Shown here in pieces: positions 29,735-38,933 of a stretch of 57,350 nucleotides of DNA. The stretch covers positions 1-57,350 of the forward strand of contig CAMLFP010000002.1 of the NCBI GenBank assembly GCA_946479335.1, read 5' to 3'. The position numbers and the translations under genes are program-made. This DNA is from an uncultured Archangium sp. GTDB taxonomy: Bacteria > Myxococcota > Myxococcia > Myxococcales > Myxococcaceae. Under the pieces are notes generated by a model. The model was not told the origin of the DNA. It did not search any database and worked only from the letters and a program-made list of their open reading frames with translations. Within the stretch, counting starts at the first letter, position 1; every line of letters begins with the position of its first letter.

Positions 29735-30643
29735 TTATCGGACGTTGTAGGTGCTGCGCTGGGTGCCGCCGTTGCGCTCGTACTCGATGTCGATGCGCGT
29801 GCTTTCTTTCAGCTTGGAGTAGATCTCCAGAGCCTTCTCGGGGCTGTTGAGGTCAAAGCCATTGATGCGCTTGATGACGTCGCCATTCTGGATACCAATC
29901 TTCGAGTAGATCGAATCGGGGCGAATCGAGAAGAGCTTGAAGCCCTGCGCCACGCCGTCTTTGAACGCCGGCACGATGCGGGCCTGCATCGCCACGTCAT
30001 TGAGGTTGGCGAGCGTCTTGTCGATCTCCGCGCGCGGAATCTCGTAGTCGTTGTCGCCGACCTTCTTGATGCCGGTGCCCAGCGCCGCGACCTCCGGCCC
30101 GCGCGGCGGCGGCGCCATCACCGGCGCGGCGACCGGCGGAGGCCCCGCCTCACCACTCGCGTCGATGAACTCCTTGCGGTTGTTGTTGAGGATGATGACC
30201 CGCTCACGTTCGATCTCCAGCACCTTCGCGTTCTGGATGAGATCGTCAGGCATGTACGTCGCCGTCTTCAGCGTCACCAGGTCTTGAATCGACGCCACCG
30301 ACCACGACGGCATGCTCTCGCTGACCAACGTGCCCAGCAGCTTGAGCCGCAGCGTGGTGCGCACCGGCGCGGCGTTCAGGTCGACCACCGGCGTCGGCGG
30401 GTCCTTCACGTCCGGCTCCGGCGGCGGGAGCGGCAGGCCAAGCAGCTTGGCGGTGCGCTCCAGGTTCAACGCAGTGATGGGGGTCGCACGCTTCGTCGCT
30501 GACGACTTCGCGGCGCGCCCCGTGGGCAGCGGCAGCAACTGCACCTCGAGGAACGCGTTGGCCGTGCGCGCGACGAGCCAGGCCACCAGCAACATGAAGA
30601 GCAGGTGGACGACCCAGAAATGACGCTTGAACACGAATTCCAC
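29735..30643 (-). CDS. gspC: Type II secretion inner-membrane protein GspC
   Basis: About 302 residues from GTG 30643 (MEFVFKRHFWVV). A TTG at 30661 or a GTG at 30634 are alternatives. One membrane helix follows (about 9-29), then the HR domain (RTTLRLKLLGTLVSESMPSW, conserved in GspC), a Pro-rich linker, and a C-terminal PDZ domain (IYSKIGIQNGDVIKRINGFD). GspC joins the inner-membrane platform to the N-domains of GspD and may select substrates. It is the first gene of the operon, preceded by a -24/-12-like element whose predicted transcript would start almost at this codon. Confidence 0.92.
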   Translation of the reverse strand: MEFVFKRHFWVVHLLFMLLVAWLVARTANAFLEVQLLPLPTGRAAKSSATKRATPITALNLERTAKLLGLPLPPPEPDVKDPPTPVVDLNAAPVRTTLRLKLLGTLVSESMPSWSVASIQDLVTLKTATYMPDDLIQNAKVLEIERERVIILNNNRKEFIDASGEAGPPPVAAPVMAPPPRGPEVAALGTGIKKVGDNDYEIPRAEIDKTLANLNDVAMQARIVPAFKDGVAQGFKLFSIRPDSIYSKIGIQNGDVIKRINGFDLNSPEKALEIYSKLKESTRIDIEYERNGGTQRSTYNVR

Positions 30644-30656
30644 GGAGCCGGCGAAC

Positions 30657-30672
30657 AGCAAGCCGGGTGCCA
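30657..30672 (-). promoter_or_regulatory. Putative sigma-54 (-24/-12) promoter of the gsp operon
   Basis: On the minus strand the bases read TGGCAC, five bases, TTGCT, matching the sigma-54 consensus TGGCAC-N5-TTGCW at all ten fixed core positions and with the right spacing. The expected start would be about 30646, only 3 bases before GTG 30643, so the message would be nearly leaderless or begin translation at GTG 30634. A weaker sigma-70-like pair (TTGCTG, 18 bases, TATCTG) lies a little upstream, and an AAGGA purine run sits around 30676-30682. The rest of 30673-30804 shows no gene. Confidence 0.5.
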
Positions 30673-30804
30673 GATATTCCTTCGTGATTTCAGATACTTG
30701 CGGGGCGGTTTTGGCAGCAAAACTGACAAAATGTCACCCCTGCGGGCGGGGTGCGACAGACCGTCGCCCGGGGCCTGCCAGACGCCCTCCAAAGACAGGC
30801 GGGT

Positions 30805-31260
30805 TCAGCCTCGCGTGAGCGCCGCGTCGGCGGCGGCCCAGTCGAGCTCGCTGAAGACCTGCACGCCGTGCGCGCGGAGCAGCGCCGTGGTGACGCCCTC
30901 GCCGTCGATGCGCGTCTTCGTGAAGGTGCCGTCGTAGATGAAGCCGCTCCCGCACGACGGGCTGCCAGACTTCAAGACAGCGACCTCGATGTTGAAGTGC
31001 TGAATCAGGCGTAAGGCTTCGCGCGCGCCACGGTCGAACTCGGCAGTTACGTCGCGCCCGTCATTGGCCAGTACGCGGCCGTCACGGCGCTCGGCGGGAG
31101 GGCGTGGCACCGGCAGCCCGCCGGCCACCTCGGGGCACACCCGCACCACGCGGCCCTCGTCGAGCCACCGGGCGAGAATGGGGTTCGCCGAGCCCTTCTC
31201 GCGGCCGTCGAAGCGCACCTTCTCGCCCAGCAGACAGGCGCTGACCAATACCCGCTTCAT
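30805..31260 (-). CDS. DUF523 domain protein
   Basis: 151 residues from ATG 31260, overlapping the upstream stop by four bases (ATGA). The conserved elements of the DUF523 family are present: VSACLLGEKVRFDG at the start, RVCPEVAGGLPVPRPP near 42, and LKSGSPSCGSG near 95, with three cysteines in positions shared by the family. The biochemical role of DUF523 is not established; conserved cysteines hint at metal or sulfur chemistry. It is probably cotranscribed with the NAD(P)-binding protein gene. Confidence 0.9.
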   Translation of the reverse strand: MKRVLVSACLLGEKVRFDGREKGSANPILARWLDEGRVVRVCPEVAGGLPVPRPPAERRDGRVLANDGRDVTAEFDRGAREALRLIQHFNIEVAVLKSGSPSCGSGFIYDGTFTKTRIDGEGVTTALLRAHGVQVFSELDWAAADAALTRG

Positions 31261-31898
31261 TCGCGCGGAGCCCTGGCCACGAGGGCCCACAATGAAGCGC
31301 CTTCAAGAATGGAATTCAGCGGTCCGTGCTGCAGCGAAGAATAAAGAATAGCGCCCGCGAGTTCGCGGAGTTTGATTGGCTCGTATTTCTTGAGGCCCAG
31401 CGCGCGGGTGAGGGCGCGCATGCCCGGCACGAAGGCGCCCTCGCGGTCCTCGAACGCGGAGGGACGGAAGATGGTGTAGGGGATGCCGCTGACCACCACG
31501 AGGCGCTCGGCCTCCGCTTTGGCCTTCAGGTACGCACCCCGCGGCGCGCCGGCCCCCACCGACGAGAGCAGCACGAAGTGGTCGACCGTGCCCGCGGCCT
31601 TCGCGGCGGTCAGCAGCTCGCGCACCGCGCCGATGTCGCTCGACTCGTAGGTGTCGCCGGCGGCGAAGCGCTTGCGCATGGTGCCGATGAGGCAGACCAC
31701 GGTGGTTCTGTCTCGCAGCACGTCGACCAGCTTCGGGTCGGAGAGCTCCAGCACCGCCGAGGGAACCTGGCCCAGCTTCGCCGCGCTCCTGGGGCGGGCG
31801 TGGGCCACGAAGTCCGCCTGCTGGTGGAGCGCGAGTGGCACCAGCGTCTGGCCAACGGCTCCCGTGGCGCCGGCGATGAACAAGGTGCGCTTCGTCAT
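31257..31898 (-). CDS. NAD(P)-binding protein, NmrA/atypical SDR type
   Basis: 213 residues. The N-terminus TLFIAGATGAVGQTLV is a Rossmann dinucleotide-binding loop (GxxGxxG) of the atypical short-chain dehydrogenase class. HFVLLSSVGAGAP and YLKAKAEAERLVVVSGIPYTIFRPS follow the pattern of NmrA/HSCARG-like or NAD-dependent epimerase proteins, with the Tyr-x-x-x-Lys catalytic pair partly replaced (Y-L-K). Members serve as redox sensors, oxidoreductases or cofactor-binding regulators; the exact role is unknown. The 66-base gap upstream (31899-31964) is a divergent promoter region shared with the RapA-like gene. Confidence 0.82.
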   Translation of the reverse strand: MTKRTLFIAGATGAVGQTLVPLALHQQADFVAHARPRSAAKLGQVPSAVLELSDPKLVDVLRDRTTVVCLIGTMRKRFAAGDTYESSDIGAVRELLTAAKAAGTVDHFVLLSSVGAGAPRGAYLKAKAEAERLVVVSGIPYTIFRPSAFEDREGAFVPGMRALTRALGLKKYEPIKLRELAGAILYSSLQHGPLNSILEGASLWALVARAPRE

Positions 31899-31964
31899 GG
31901 GAGCTCTCGTACAACGATTCGATGCGGCGCGTCGCCGCGCCCGCTATAGGCCGTCACGAAGAAG

Positions 31965-34900
31965 ATGAGTTCGTTCATTGTCGGAATGAAGGTGAAGTAC
32001 CTGCCCCAGCCTGAGTGGGGCGTCGGCTATCTGGTGGAAGTCGAGGAGGGCGGCGCGCGCGCCGTCGTCTCATTCCCCGGGCGCGAGAATGGTGAGCCGC
32101 TGACGGTGTCGGCCCGTGGTGGTGCGCTGGTGCACGCCACGCTCGACGAAGGCACCGCCGTCAAGACGCTCAAGGGCAAGACCGGCGTGGTGCTGCGCGA
32201 AGAAGAGGGCGGCCGCGGCCTCAAGCGCTACGCGGTGCGCTTCGACGACGGCAAGGAAGACGAGTACCCGGAGAGCGAGCTCAAGGCGCTCCCGCCGAAG
32301 CCCGACCTGCTGACCGGCTTGAAAGAAGGCCGCACCGCTGACGCGAAGAACTTCCTCCTGCGGCGGCAGGCACTGCAGCTCGATGATGAGCGTAAGAACG
32401 ACGCGTTGGGCGCGCTGCTCGCTTCGCGGGTGATGGTGAAGCCGCATCAGGTCGGCGTGGTGCAGCGCGTGTTGTCGGGGCACCGCCCGCGCTTCGTGCT
32501 CGCCGACGAGGTCGGCCTCGGCAAGACCATCGAGGCCGGCATGATCTTCTCCGCGCTGCGGCTCTCGGGCCTCGCACGCCGCGTGCTGGTGGTCGCGCCC
32601 TCGCACCTCACCGTGCAGTGGCTGGTGGAGCTCTTCCACAAGTTCAACCACCTGTTCACGTTGATGGACACCGAGCGCTACGAGCAGTCGCTCGATGAGC
32701 AGCCCACGGTGTCGCCGTGGAGCCGCTTCAACTTCGTGGTCACCTCGCTCGAGCTGCTGCAGCGCTCGGAGCAGTACCGCAAGGAAGCGGGCGCGCCCGA
32801 GGCGCACTGGGATCTCGTCATCATCGACGAGGCGCACCACCTCAAGGGCGAGAAGGCCTACGAGGCCGCGAGCGCGCTGGCGAAGAACTGCTGGGGCCTG
32901 TTGTTGCTGACCGCGACCCCGATGCAGTTGGACCCCGCCGAGTACCAGGCGCTGCTCTCGCTCATCGACCCGCTGACCGCGCCCACCGCGAAGGAGTTCG
33001 AGGCGCGGCTCGCGAAGCAGGAGGAACTCTCGAAGGCGCTGCGCGCGCTGCTCTCGGGCAAGAACGCGACGAAGGCGGTGAAGGAGCTCGCCGCGCAGTT
33101 CCCCCACGACGAGGCGCTGCAGGAGATCGACGACCCCGACGAATTGCTGCTGCACCTCGCGGAGACGTACTCGCTGTCAGACCGCCTCATCCGCAACCGG
33201 CGCGCGGTGGTCGGCGGGTTCTCGAACCGTCAGCTGCACGTGCACCCGGTGGAGCTGGGGAAGGATGAGCTCCAGGCCCGCGACGCGGCGCTCGCGGTGT
33301 TGCGCGAGTCGTCGGTGCGTGGCGCGGCGCTGGCCAACCTCGTGCGGCGCCTGGAGTCGTCGCCGGCCGCGTTCGTCGCGGCGCTCAAGACCAACAAGGC
33401 GCTCGCGGGCCTCAGGGTCGCGCTGCCCGATCGCGACGCGAAGTTCGCGGCGTTCTCGAAGCTCTTGAAGAGCATCTGGGCGAAGGAGCCGCGCGCCAAG
33501 GTGCTGGTCTTCACCGAGGCCTCCGACACGCTGCACATGCTGCAAGCAAAGCTGCGCCACGAGCACGTCGAGGCGCTCGGCTACCACGGTGAGCTGCCGC
33601 TGGCCGAACGTGACCGGCAGGTGGCCCGCTTCCGCGACCCCGAGGGCCCGAAGGTGTTGTTGGCCACGGAGGTCGGCGGTGAAGGCCGCAACTTCCAGTT
33701 CTCGCACCACCTCATCAACTACGACCTCCCGTGGTCGCCGGCGACGATGGAGCAGCGCATCGGCCGCCTCGATCGCATCGGGCAGAGCAAGCCGGTCGAC
33801 ATCCACGTGTTCGACGCGCCGGGCACCTTCTCGGCCGACGTGCTGCAGGTGCTGCGCGACGCGGTGGGCGTGTTCGGCGAGACGGTCGGCGGCCTCGACG
33901 CGGTGTTGGAGGAGGTCGAGCCGCGGCTCACCGAGCTCGCGCTGGAGCCCGCGAAGCAGCGCGCCGCCTACGTGAAGGATCTCACCGACAAGGTGAAGGC
34001 CGCCCGCGAGCAGGTGAAGAAGGCCTACGACCCGCTGTTGGACCTGCGCAGCTTCGACAAGGCCGAGGTGAAGCAGTTGGTGGCTCGCGCGCACGAGCGC
34101 ACCGGCAACGAGCCCGACGACGACGAGACGCTCGACGACGGCCTGTGGAGCATCGCGCGCGATCTCGACGAGCGCCTCGAGGAGTGCATCACCGAGCTCG
34201 CCGACCGCATCGGCATCAAGGTCGATCAAGACCAGGAGGTCGACGCCTTCCAGTGCGCGTTCCACTTCGGGCAGGCGCTCAACGTGGAGGCGCTGCCGGG
34301 CTTCGACATCACCGAGGAGCGCACGGTGCTGGGCACCTTCTGGCGCGACACCGCCGTCGAGCAGGAGGAGATCGAGTACTTCGCCACCGGTCACCCGCTG
34401 GTCGAGTCGCTCTTCGGCTTCTTGCGTGACGGCCCGTACGGCCGCAATGGCGCGCGGTACCTCGAGGTGAAGAAGCCCATCCGCTCCCGCGGCGTGGAGT
34501 TCCTCTTCCACGTGGTGCCGCCGGAGCCGTCAGACACCACGCCCGGCGCGCGCGTGCCGTCGCGGCAGTTGTCGCGCTTCTTGTCTGGCTCGCTGTTGCA
34601 CGAGGTGGTGACGCGGCAGCCCGACGGGCGCGCGAAGCTCGACAGCTCGCTCAAGGAGCTGCTCCGCGAGGTCGACGGGCGCTCGCTGAAGGGGCCGGAG
34701 TTGCCCGCGGCGTTCCCCGAGTTGCGGGAGTTCGTCGACGAGGCCGCGAAGGCCGCGCTGGCCGGGGCGAAGGCGCAGCTCGAGCAGCTCAAGGAAGACG
34801 CGCGCGCCCTCATCGAAGACGAGCGCGACCTCTCGATGCTGCGCATCAAGCTGTCGCTGTCGCACCAGGGCGTGCCCGCGAAGAAGATCGAAGAGGTGCT

Positions 34901-34997
34901 GCGCGAGGAGCTCGCCTTCACCGACGAGTTGCTCGACGCGCTCGACGGCACCAAGGTGCAGCTCGACTCGGCCTGCGCCTTCGTCATCAACCGCTGA
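31965..34997 (+). CDS. RapA-like Swi2/Snf2 ATPase
   Basis: 1010 residues. An N-terminal Tudor/KOW-like region (about 5-105) has KVKYLPQPEWGVGYL and two similar beta-barrel segments, as in RapA. The helicase core shows ADEVGLGKTIEAGM (motif I, 180-193), DEAHH (288-292), LTATP (motif III), and in the second lobe GEGRNFQFSHHLINYDLPW and RIGRLDRIGQ (motif VI). The C-terminal region matches RapA in layout. RapA binds RNA polymerase and recycles stalled core enzyme. The family identity is firm; RapA orthology is likely from the domain order and length (E. coli RapA has 968 residues). A terminator hairpin follows. Confidence 0.88.
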   Translation: MSSFIVGMKVKYLPQPEWGVGYLVEVEEGGARAVVSFPGRENGEPLTVSARGGALVHATLDEGTAVKTLKGKTGVVLREEEGGRGLKRYAVRFDDGKEDEYPESELKALPPKPDLLTGLKEGRTADAKNFLLRRQALQLDDERKNDALGALLASRVMVKPHQVGVVQRVLSGHRPRFVLADEVGLGKTIEAGMIFSALRLSGLARRVLVVAPSHLTVQWLVELFHKFNHLFTLMDTERYEQSLDEQPTVSPWSRFNFVVTSLELLQRSEQYRKEAGAPEAHWDLVIIDEAHHLKGEKAYEAASALAKNCWGLLLLTATPMQLDPAEYQALLSLIDPLTAPTAKEFEARLAKQEELSKALRALLSGKNATKAVKELAAQFPHDEALQEIDDPDELLLHLAETYSLSDRLIRNRRAVVGGFSNRQLHVHPVELGKDELQARDAALAVLRESSVRGAALANLVRRLESSPAAFVAALKTNKALAGLRVALPDRDAKFAAFSKLLKSIWAKEPRAKVLVFTEASDTLHMLQAKLRHEHVEALGYHGELPLAERDRQVARFRDPEGPKVLLATEVGGEGRNFQFSHHLINYDLPWSPATMEQRIGRLDRIGQSKPVDIHVFDAPGTFSADVLQVLRDAVGVFGETVGGLDAVLEEVEPRLTELALEPAKQRAAYVKDLTDKVKAAREQVKKAYDPLLDLRSFDKAEVKQLVARAHERTGNEPDDDETLDDGLWSIARDLDERLEECITELADRIGIKVDQDQEVDAFQCAFHFGQALNVEALPGFDITEERTVLGTFWRDTAVEQEEIEYFATGHPLVESLFGFLRDGPYGRNGARYLEVKKPIRSRGVEFLFHVVPPEPSDTTPGARVPSRQLSRFLSGSLLHEVVTRQPDGRAKLDSSLKELLREVDGRSLKGPELPAAFPELREFVDEAAKAALAGAKAQLEQLKEDARALIEDERDLSMLRIKLSLSHQGVPAKKIEEVLREELAFTDELLDALDGTKVQLDSACAFVINR

Positions 34998-35004
34998 AAA
35001 AGAA

Positions 35005-35036
35005 AACGCCGCGGACCCATTCGAGTTCGCGGCGTT
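35005..35036. terminator. Bidirectional hairpin terminator
   Basis: Perfect 9-base arms AACGCCGCG and CGCGGCGTT flank a 14-base loop. The convergent RapA-like gene ends at 34997 and the ASH lipoprotein gene ends at 35060. On the minus strand the stem is followed by TTTTCTTTTT, a strong U tract; on the plus strand by the weaker CGTCTTTC. It therefore terminates the minus-strand transcript well and the plus-strand one moderately. Confidence 0.85.
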
Positions 35037-35059
35037 CGTCTTTCACGGCGGCGGTGCGC

Positions 35060-37102
35060 TCAGTTGTTCTGCATGGTCACCGTGTACTGGTTGCACGTCG
35101 GCGCGCTCGAGGCCGTGCGGTACACCTTGATGTAGTACATCGCGCCGTCCTCGGTGCCGTAGCTGCCTTCCTTGCGGTAGGTGCGCAGCCCGCACTGCTC
35201 GTTGGTGGTGCAGCCCTCGCCGAAGGCCGCCGTCGGCGTCTCGTAGTGCGTGATGCACATGAAGATGCCCGGGTCGGTGGTCGAGAGGTTGATGCGCACG
35301 TCGTAGTCGTCGCCGAAGAGCTGGCCCGACGAGGAGTCCTCCCCGAAGAAGGCGATGTAGTCGACGTCGTCGGTGCGCGTGCCCACGGAGTCGTACGAGG
35401 CGTGGATGATGCCGGTGTGGCTGGCCGACGAGCCGGTGTCAGACAGCGTGCCCTTGCTGCGCGCCTGGCCACAGAAACCGCCGGGGTCGCCGCTGGGGTC
35501 GATCTCCCGGCACTCGCAGCCCGTCGAGGGCTCGTCGTCGTTGTCGTACCAGCTGGCGTCGCACGAGGCGATGCCGCACGAGTGCGTCTGCGAGTTGCAG
35601 TCGGGCGTGCCGTGCACGATCTGGCACGCCTGCTCGCAGGTCTTCACCACGGCCTTGAGCGGCACGTTCACGTTGTGCGGCACCGGCTCCTCCACGCGAA
35701 TCGAGAGCGACGGCAGCGACGACACCATCGCGCGCGCGGAGAACTCGATGTCGAACGCGGCGCGCTCCTCGCGGTTGAGCGTCAACGGCAGCGAGGGCAG
35801 GTTGTTGAGCGCCAGCAGCGTCGAGGCGCCGCCCGCGAAGGTGATGTTCGACACGGTGACCGCGCCGTAGCCCGCGTTGCGCAGCTCGAGCGTCTTCGAC
35901 ACCACCCAGCCCTGCGGCACGTCACCCCAGTCGATGCCGCCGTCGGGCGCGTTGGTGACGAGGTTGGGCTCGGTGATGGTGCCCTTGAGGGGCAGCTCGA
36001 ACGGGTTCCGCACCGGGTCGTCGGAGTCGATGATGATGCTGCCCTCGAAGAAGCCGGGCGTGGTGCCGGTGACCTGCACGATGAGGTCGATGCGCTCCAG
36101 CGGCTGCAGCGTGGCGGTGGTCTGATCGTCGGGGAAGGTCGCGGTGACGCGGCCGAGGCTGCCGCCGTCGGGCCCGGGGTCGGTCACGGTCAGCGACGAG
36201 ATGTTGAGCGGCAGCCCGCCGACGTTGGCCACCTTGAGGGTCACCGTCTCCGTGCCGCCCTTCGGCACCTCGCCGAGATCGAGCGTGAGCTCCTCGGGTT
36301 CGACGGTGACGCGGGGAACGCTCCAGCTGGTGCCCTCGACGGCCACCGGCAGTGGGTCGACGCCCGGGGTGGTGGAGCGCACGGTGACTTCGGTCTTCAG
36401 GTACTTCTCCACCGTCGGCTGGAAGCGGAAGCCCACGTTGACGCCCGCGTCGGGCACCAGCGACACGTCGCCCGGCACGTCGACGCGTAGGTCGCGCACG
36501 CCGGCGTCGGTCGGCGAGAGTGCCAGCGAGATGTTGCCGAAGCCGGAGTTGGTGATGCGCACCGGCTCCTCGGAGAACTCGCTGACCGCCACCACGCCGA
36601 AGTTCACCGACGGCGGCGCGGCCGACAGCCTCGCTTCGCCGACCAGGCGCTTCACGAGGGGGATGGCGAGCTCGCCCGGGTCGATGCGCTCGGTGTCGGT
36701 CTCGTCGCCCGACGCGTCGGTGTAGTCCACCAGCACCTTGATGGCCTCCGGCCGCGGCGCGGTCACCGGGGCGAAGCGCACGTCGATGCGGAAGTCGGCC
36801 GCCGCTCCGAGGAGGAACGGCGTCGGCTGGTCGGCGATGATGGTGTACTCGGGGTTCGGCGACGACAGGCGGATGGTCTTCACCGCGATGCGCCGGTTCA
36901 CCGTCGAGCGCACCTTCACCGTCTGCGTGTTGTCGCAGCCCGGCGTGACGCAGGTGAAGCCCAGCAGCGTCGGGTCGGCCACCAGGCCGCGGAAGGCGGG
37001 CACCGCGGGCGAGCCGCCGTCATTCTTCGGGTTGGTTCCACCGCACGCCATGAGGGCCGCCGGCGCGCACAGCAGCGCGAGTCGTAGAGTCTTCATGGTC
37101 AT
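35060..37102 (-). CDS. Lipoprotein with ASH/choice-of-anchor-D repeats
   Basis: 680 residues from ATG 37102, which overlaps the upstream stop (ATGA); ATG 37096 is alternative. Lipobox LMAC near residue 20. Repeated Ig-like ASH-type units recur: VNFGVVAVSEFSEEPVRI, LDLGEVPKGGTETVTLKVAN, IDWGDVPQGWVVSKTLELRN, each ending in a strand with an Asn-x-Gly-type turn. The C-terminal part has paired cysteines (CEQACQIVHG, DCNSQTHSC, TGCEC) and a beta-domain. Such proteins are common in Myxococcota envelopes; the function is unknown. It shares an operon with a similar lipoprotein immediately upstream. Confidence 0.85.
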   Translation of the reverse strand: MTMKTLRLALLCAPAALMACGGTNPKNDGGSPAVPAFRGLVADPTLLGFTCVTPGCDNTQTVKVRSTVNRRIAVKTIRLSSPNPEYTIIADQPTPFLLGAAADFRIDVRFAPVTAPRPEAIKVLVDYTDASGDETDTERIDPGELAIPLVKRLVGEARLSAAPPSVNFGVVAVSEFSEEPVRITNSGFGNISLALSPTDAGVRDLRVDVPGDVSLVPDAGVNVGFRFQPTVEKYLKTEVTVRSTTPGVDPLPVAVEGTSWSVPRVTVEPEELTLDLGEVPKGGTETVTLKVANVGGLPLNISSLTVTDPGPDGGSLGRVTATFPDDQTTATLQPLERIDLIVQVTGTTPGFFEGSIIIDSDDPVRNPFELPLKGTITEPNLVTNAPDGGIDWGDVPQGWVVSKTLELRNAGYGAVTVSNITFAGGASTLLALNNLPSLPLTLNREERAAFDIEFSARAMVSSLPSLSIRVEEPVPHNVNVPLKAVVKTCEQACQIVHGTPDCNSQTHSCGIASCDASWYDNDDEPSTGCECREIDPSGDPGGFCGQARSKGTLSDTGSSASHTGIIHASYDSVGTRTDDVDYIAFFGEDSSSGQLFGDDYDVRINLSTTDPGIFMCITHYETPTAAFGEGCTTNEQCGLRTYRKEGSYGTEDGAMYYIKVYRTASSAPTCNQYTVTMQNN

Positions 37103-38886
37103 TGCGCGGTGAAGGTGCTGCCCGAGGAGTTGGTGGTGCGGATGATGTCGGTCACGTACTGCGTGTCACCCTTGGAGCCGAGGTTGAACCCCTTCTCCGA
37201 GACGATGGCACCGTTGACCGACACGCGGATGGTGCCGCTCGTGCCGCTGTGACTGACGCACACGCTCTGGATGATGTCGCCGATGTCCTGCCCGGGGATG
37301 GTGATGCCGCCGGTGAGGTAGCCCAGCAGCGCCTCCACGCCGATGCCGAGGATGCTGGCCACGATCTGCGTGGGGATGGAGCTGCAGTCTTCCATGTACG
37401 AGACCTGCACGCGGTAGGTGCCGTCCTGGTGCGAGTCGGAGAGGATGATGCGCTCCGGCTCGTCTTTGGGCGCGAAGGCGAACCACGACGCGGTGCCGAA
37501 GTTCCCCCAGTTGGTGGGGCTCGGCATCTGCTTGTTGCAGACGAAGCCGTAGGGGTTCTCCAGCGTCATGTCGACGTTGCGGATGTCCTGGTCGAAGAAG
37601 CTCTCGGAGCCGTTGTCGAAGGTCATCTCCACCTTCACCACCTGGCCGCCGGTCGCCAGCACGCCGTACGCGTTGACGTCGATGGCGAAGCTCGGGTGCT
37701 GCGGGTCACTGGTGCACAGCGTGAGGATGCCCTGCATCTGCCCCTCGCTGGTGGCCGTCGCCGCGACCTGGATCTCGGTGTACCCGTTGGGCGCGATGTC
37801 GGGGATCTGCTGCGGCAGCACCGTGAAGTCGGTGTTCTGCTGGCTGGGCACGCCCGCGTCGAGCTGGCACTGGCCGGTCCACGAGGCCTGCACCTGCAGC
37901 GGCGAGCCGCCCTCGGTGTTGGTGATGGTGATGGTGGCCAGCGACGTCGTGCCGAGCACCACGGTGCCGAGATCGATGTGGCGCGGTTGCACGTCGGCGT
38001 GCGGCTGGCCGGCGGCGGTGCCCTTGAGCGGCACGGTCACGTTGCCCAGGCTGGAGTGGATGATGAGGGTGCCCGTGGCGTCGGTCGCCGTGGTGGGCGC
38101 GTAGTTGACCTGCACGAGGATGGCCGCGTTGTGGTCGACGCGCGCGGGCGCGAGGTCGCGCGGGAGGTCGCCGGGCGCCGGGTCTCCGTCGATGAGGGTG
38201 ATGAAGAAGTCCTGCGAGCTGGTCGGGTCGAGCTCGATGGACTCGACGGTGATGGGCGCCTCGCCGGTGCCCTGGTTGGTGATGCCGATGATCTTCGGAG
38301 CGCCGTTCGCGCCGCTCGCCGGGCGGAAGCCGAAGTCGACCACCGCGGGCGTGGCCACCAGCGCGGGCGTGCCGTTGTACTGGGCCTTGAGCGGCACGCG
38401 GAGCGTCCCGTATTCCTTGTCGTCGGAGAGCAGCACCAGCTCGGTGTCGGCGCGCGTCGGCGTGGTGGGCGTGTAGCCCATGGTCAGCTCGATGGAGCGG
38501 CCCGGCCAGATCTCCACGGGGAAGGCGCCCGACTGCCCGCAGAGGTCGCAGCTGAAGCCCGCGTTCGGGTCGGCCAGCGACGCCTCGAAGATGGTCAGCG
38601 TGCAGTTGCCGATGTTGTGCAGGGCGACGGTCTGCACCAGCGGCGTCATCGTCTCGACCTCGCCGAAGTCGACCACGTGCGGCGCCGGCTGGAGGATCGG
38701 GTTGCCGTCGATGACCACCTCGCACGTCTTCTCTTCACGCGCGATGCACTCATAGTTGTCGCAGAGCTGACCCGACTCGCAGTCGGTGTCTTCGCGACAC
38801 GCGGCCTTCTGAATCTTTTCAACCTTCTGACAACCGGCGGACAACAGGAACACCGGTACGAGAGCCAACAGAACCAGATGACGCAT
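37099..38886 (-). CDS. Lipoprotein with ASH/choice-of-anchor-D repeats
   Basis: 595 residues from ATG 38886; the longer frame upstream lacks a plausible signal sequence. MRHLVLLALVPVFLLSAGC is a lipoprotein leader with the modified Cys at residue 19. A Cys-rich segment follows (CREDTDCESGQLCDNYEC), then ASH-type repeats (VDFGEVETMTPLVQTVALHN, VDFGFRPAS, IDLGTVVLGTTSLATITITN) and a different C-terminal domain with VKVEMTFDNGS and CNKQ and CSSIP cysteines. It overlaps the downstream lipoprotein gene by four bases. Envelope or surface role is inferred; no enzymatic motif is seen. Confidence 0.85.
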   Translation of the reverse strand: MRHLVLLALVPVFLLSAGCQKVEKIQKAACREDTDCESGQLCDNYECIAREEKTCEVVIDGNPILQPAPHVVDFGEVETMTPLVQTVALHNIGNCTLTIFEASLADPNAGFSCDLCGQSGAFPVEIWPGRSIELTMGYTPTTPTRADTELVLLSDDKEYGTLRVPLKAQYNGTPALVATPAVVDFGFRPASGANGAPKIIGITNQGTGEAPITVESIELDPTSSQDFFITLIDGDPAPGDLPRDLAPARVDHNAAILVQVNYAPTTATDATGTLIIHSSLGNVTVPLKGTAAGQPHADVQPRHIDLGTVVLGTTSLATITITNTEGGSPLQVQASWTGQCQLDAGVPSQQNTDFTVLPQQIPDIAPNGYTEIQVAATATSEGQMQGILTLCTSDPQHPSFAIDVNAYGVLATGGQVVKVEMTFDNGSESFFDQDIRNVDMTLENPYGFVCNKQMPSPTNWGNFGTASWFAFAPKDEPERIILSDSHQDGTYRVQVSYMEDCSSIPTQIVASILGIGVEALLGYLTGGITIPGQDIGDIIQSVCVSHSGTSGTIRVSVNGAIVSEKGFNLGSKGDTQYVTDIIRTTNSSGSTFTAQ

Positions 38887-38933
38887 GAGGGAGGCGGTCC
38901 TTGAGGAAAGGAGCGAACGAGAGCGGCCGCCCA

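Noticed and set aside
31944..31950. TATAGG as a -10 box for the RapA-like gene
   Set aside because: No convincing -35 hexamer at the right distance, so not listed as a promoter.
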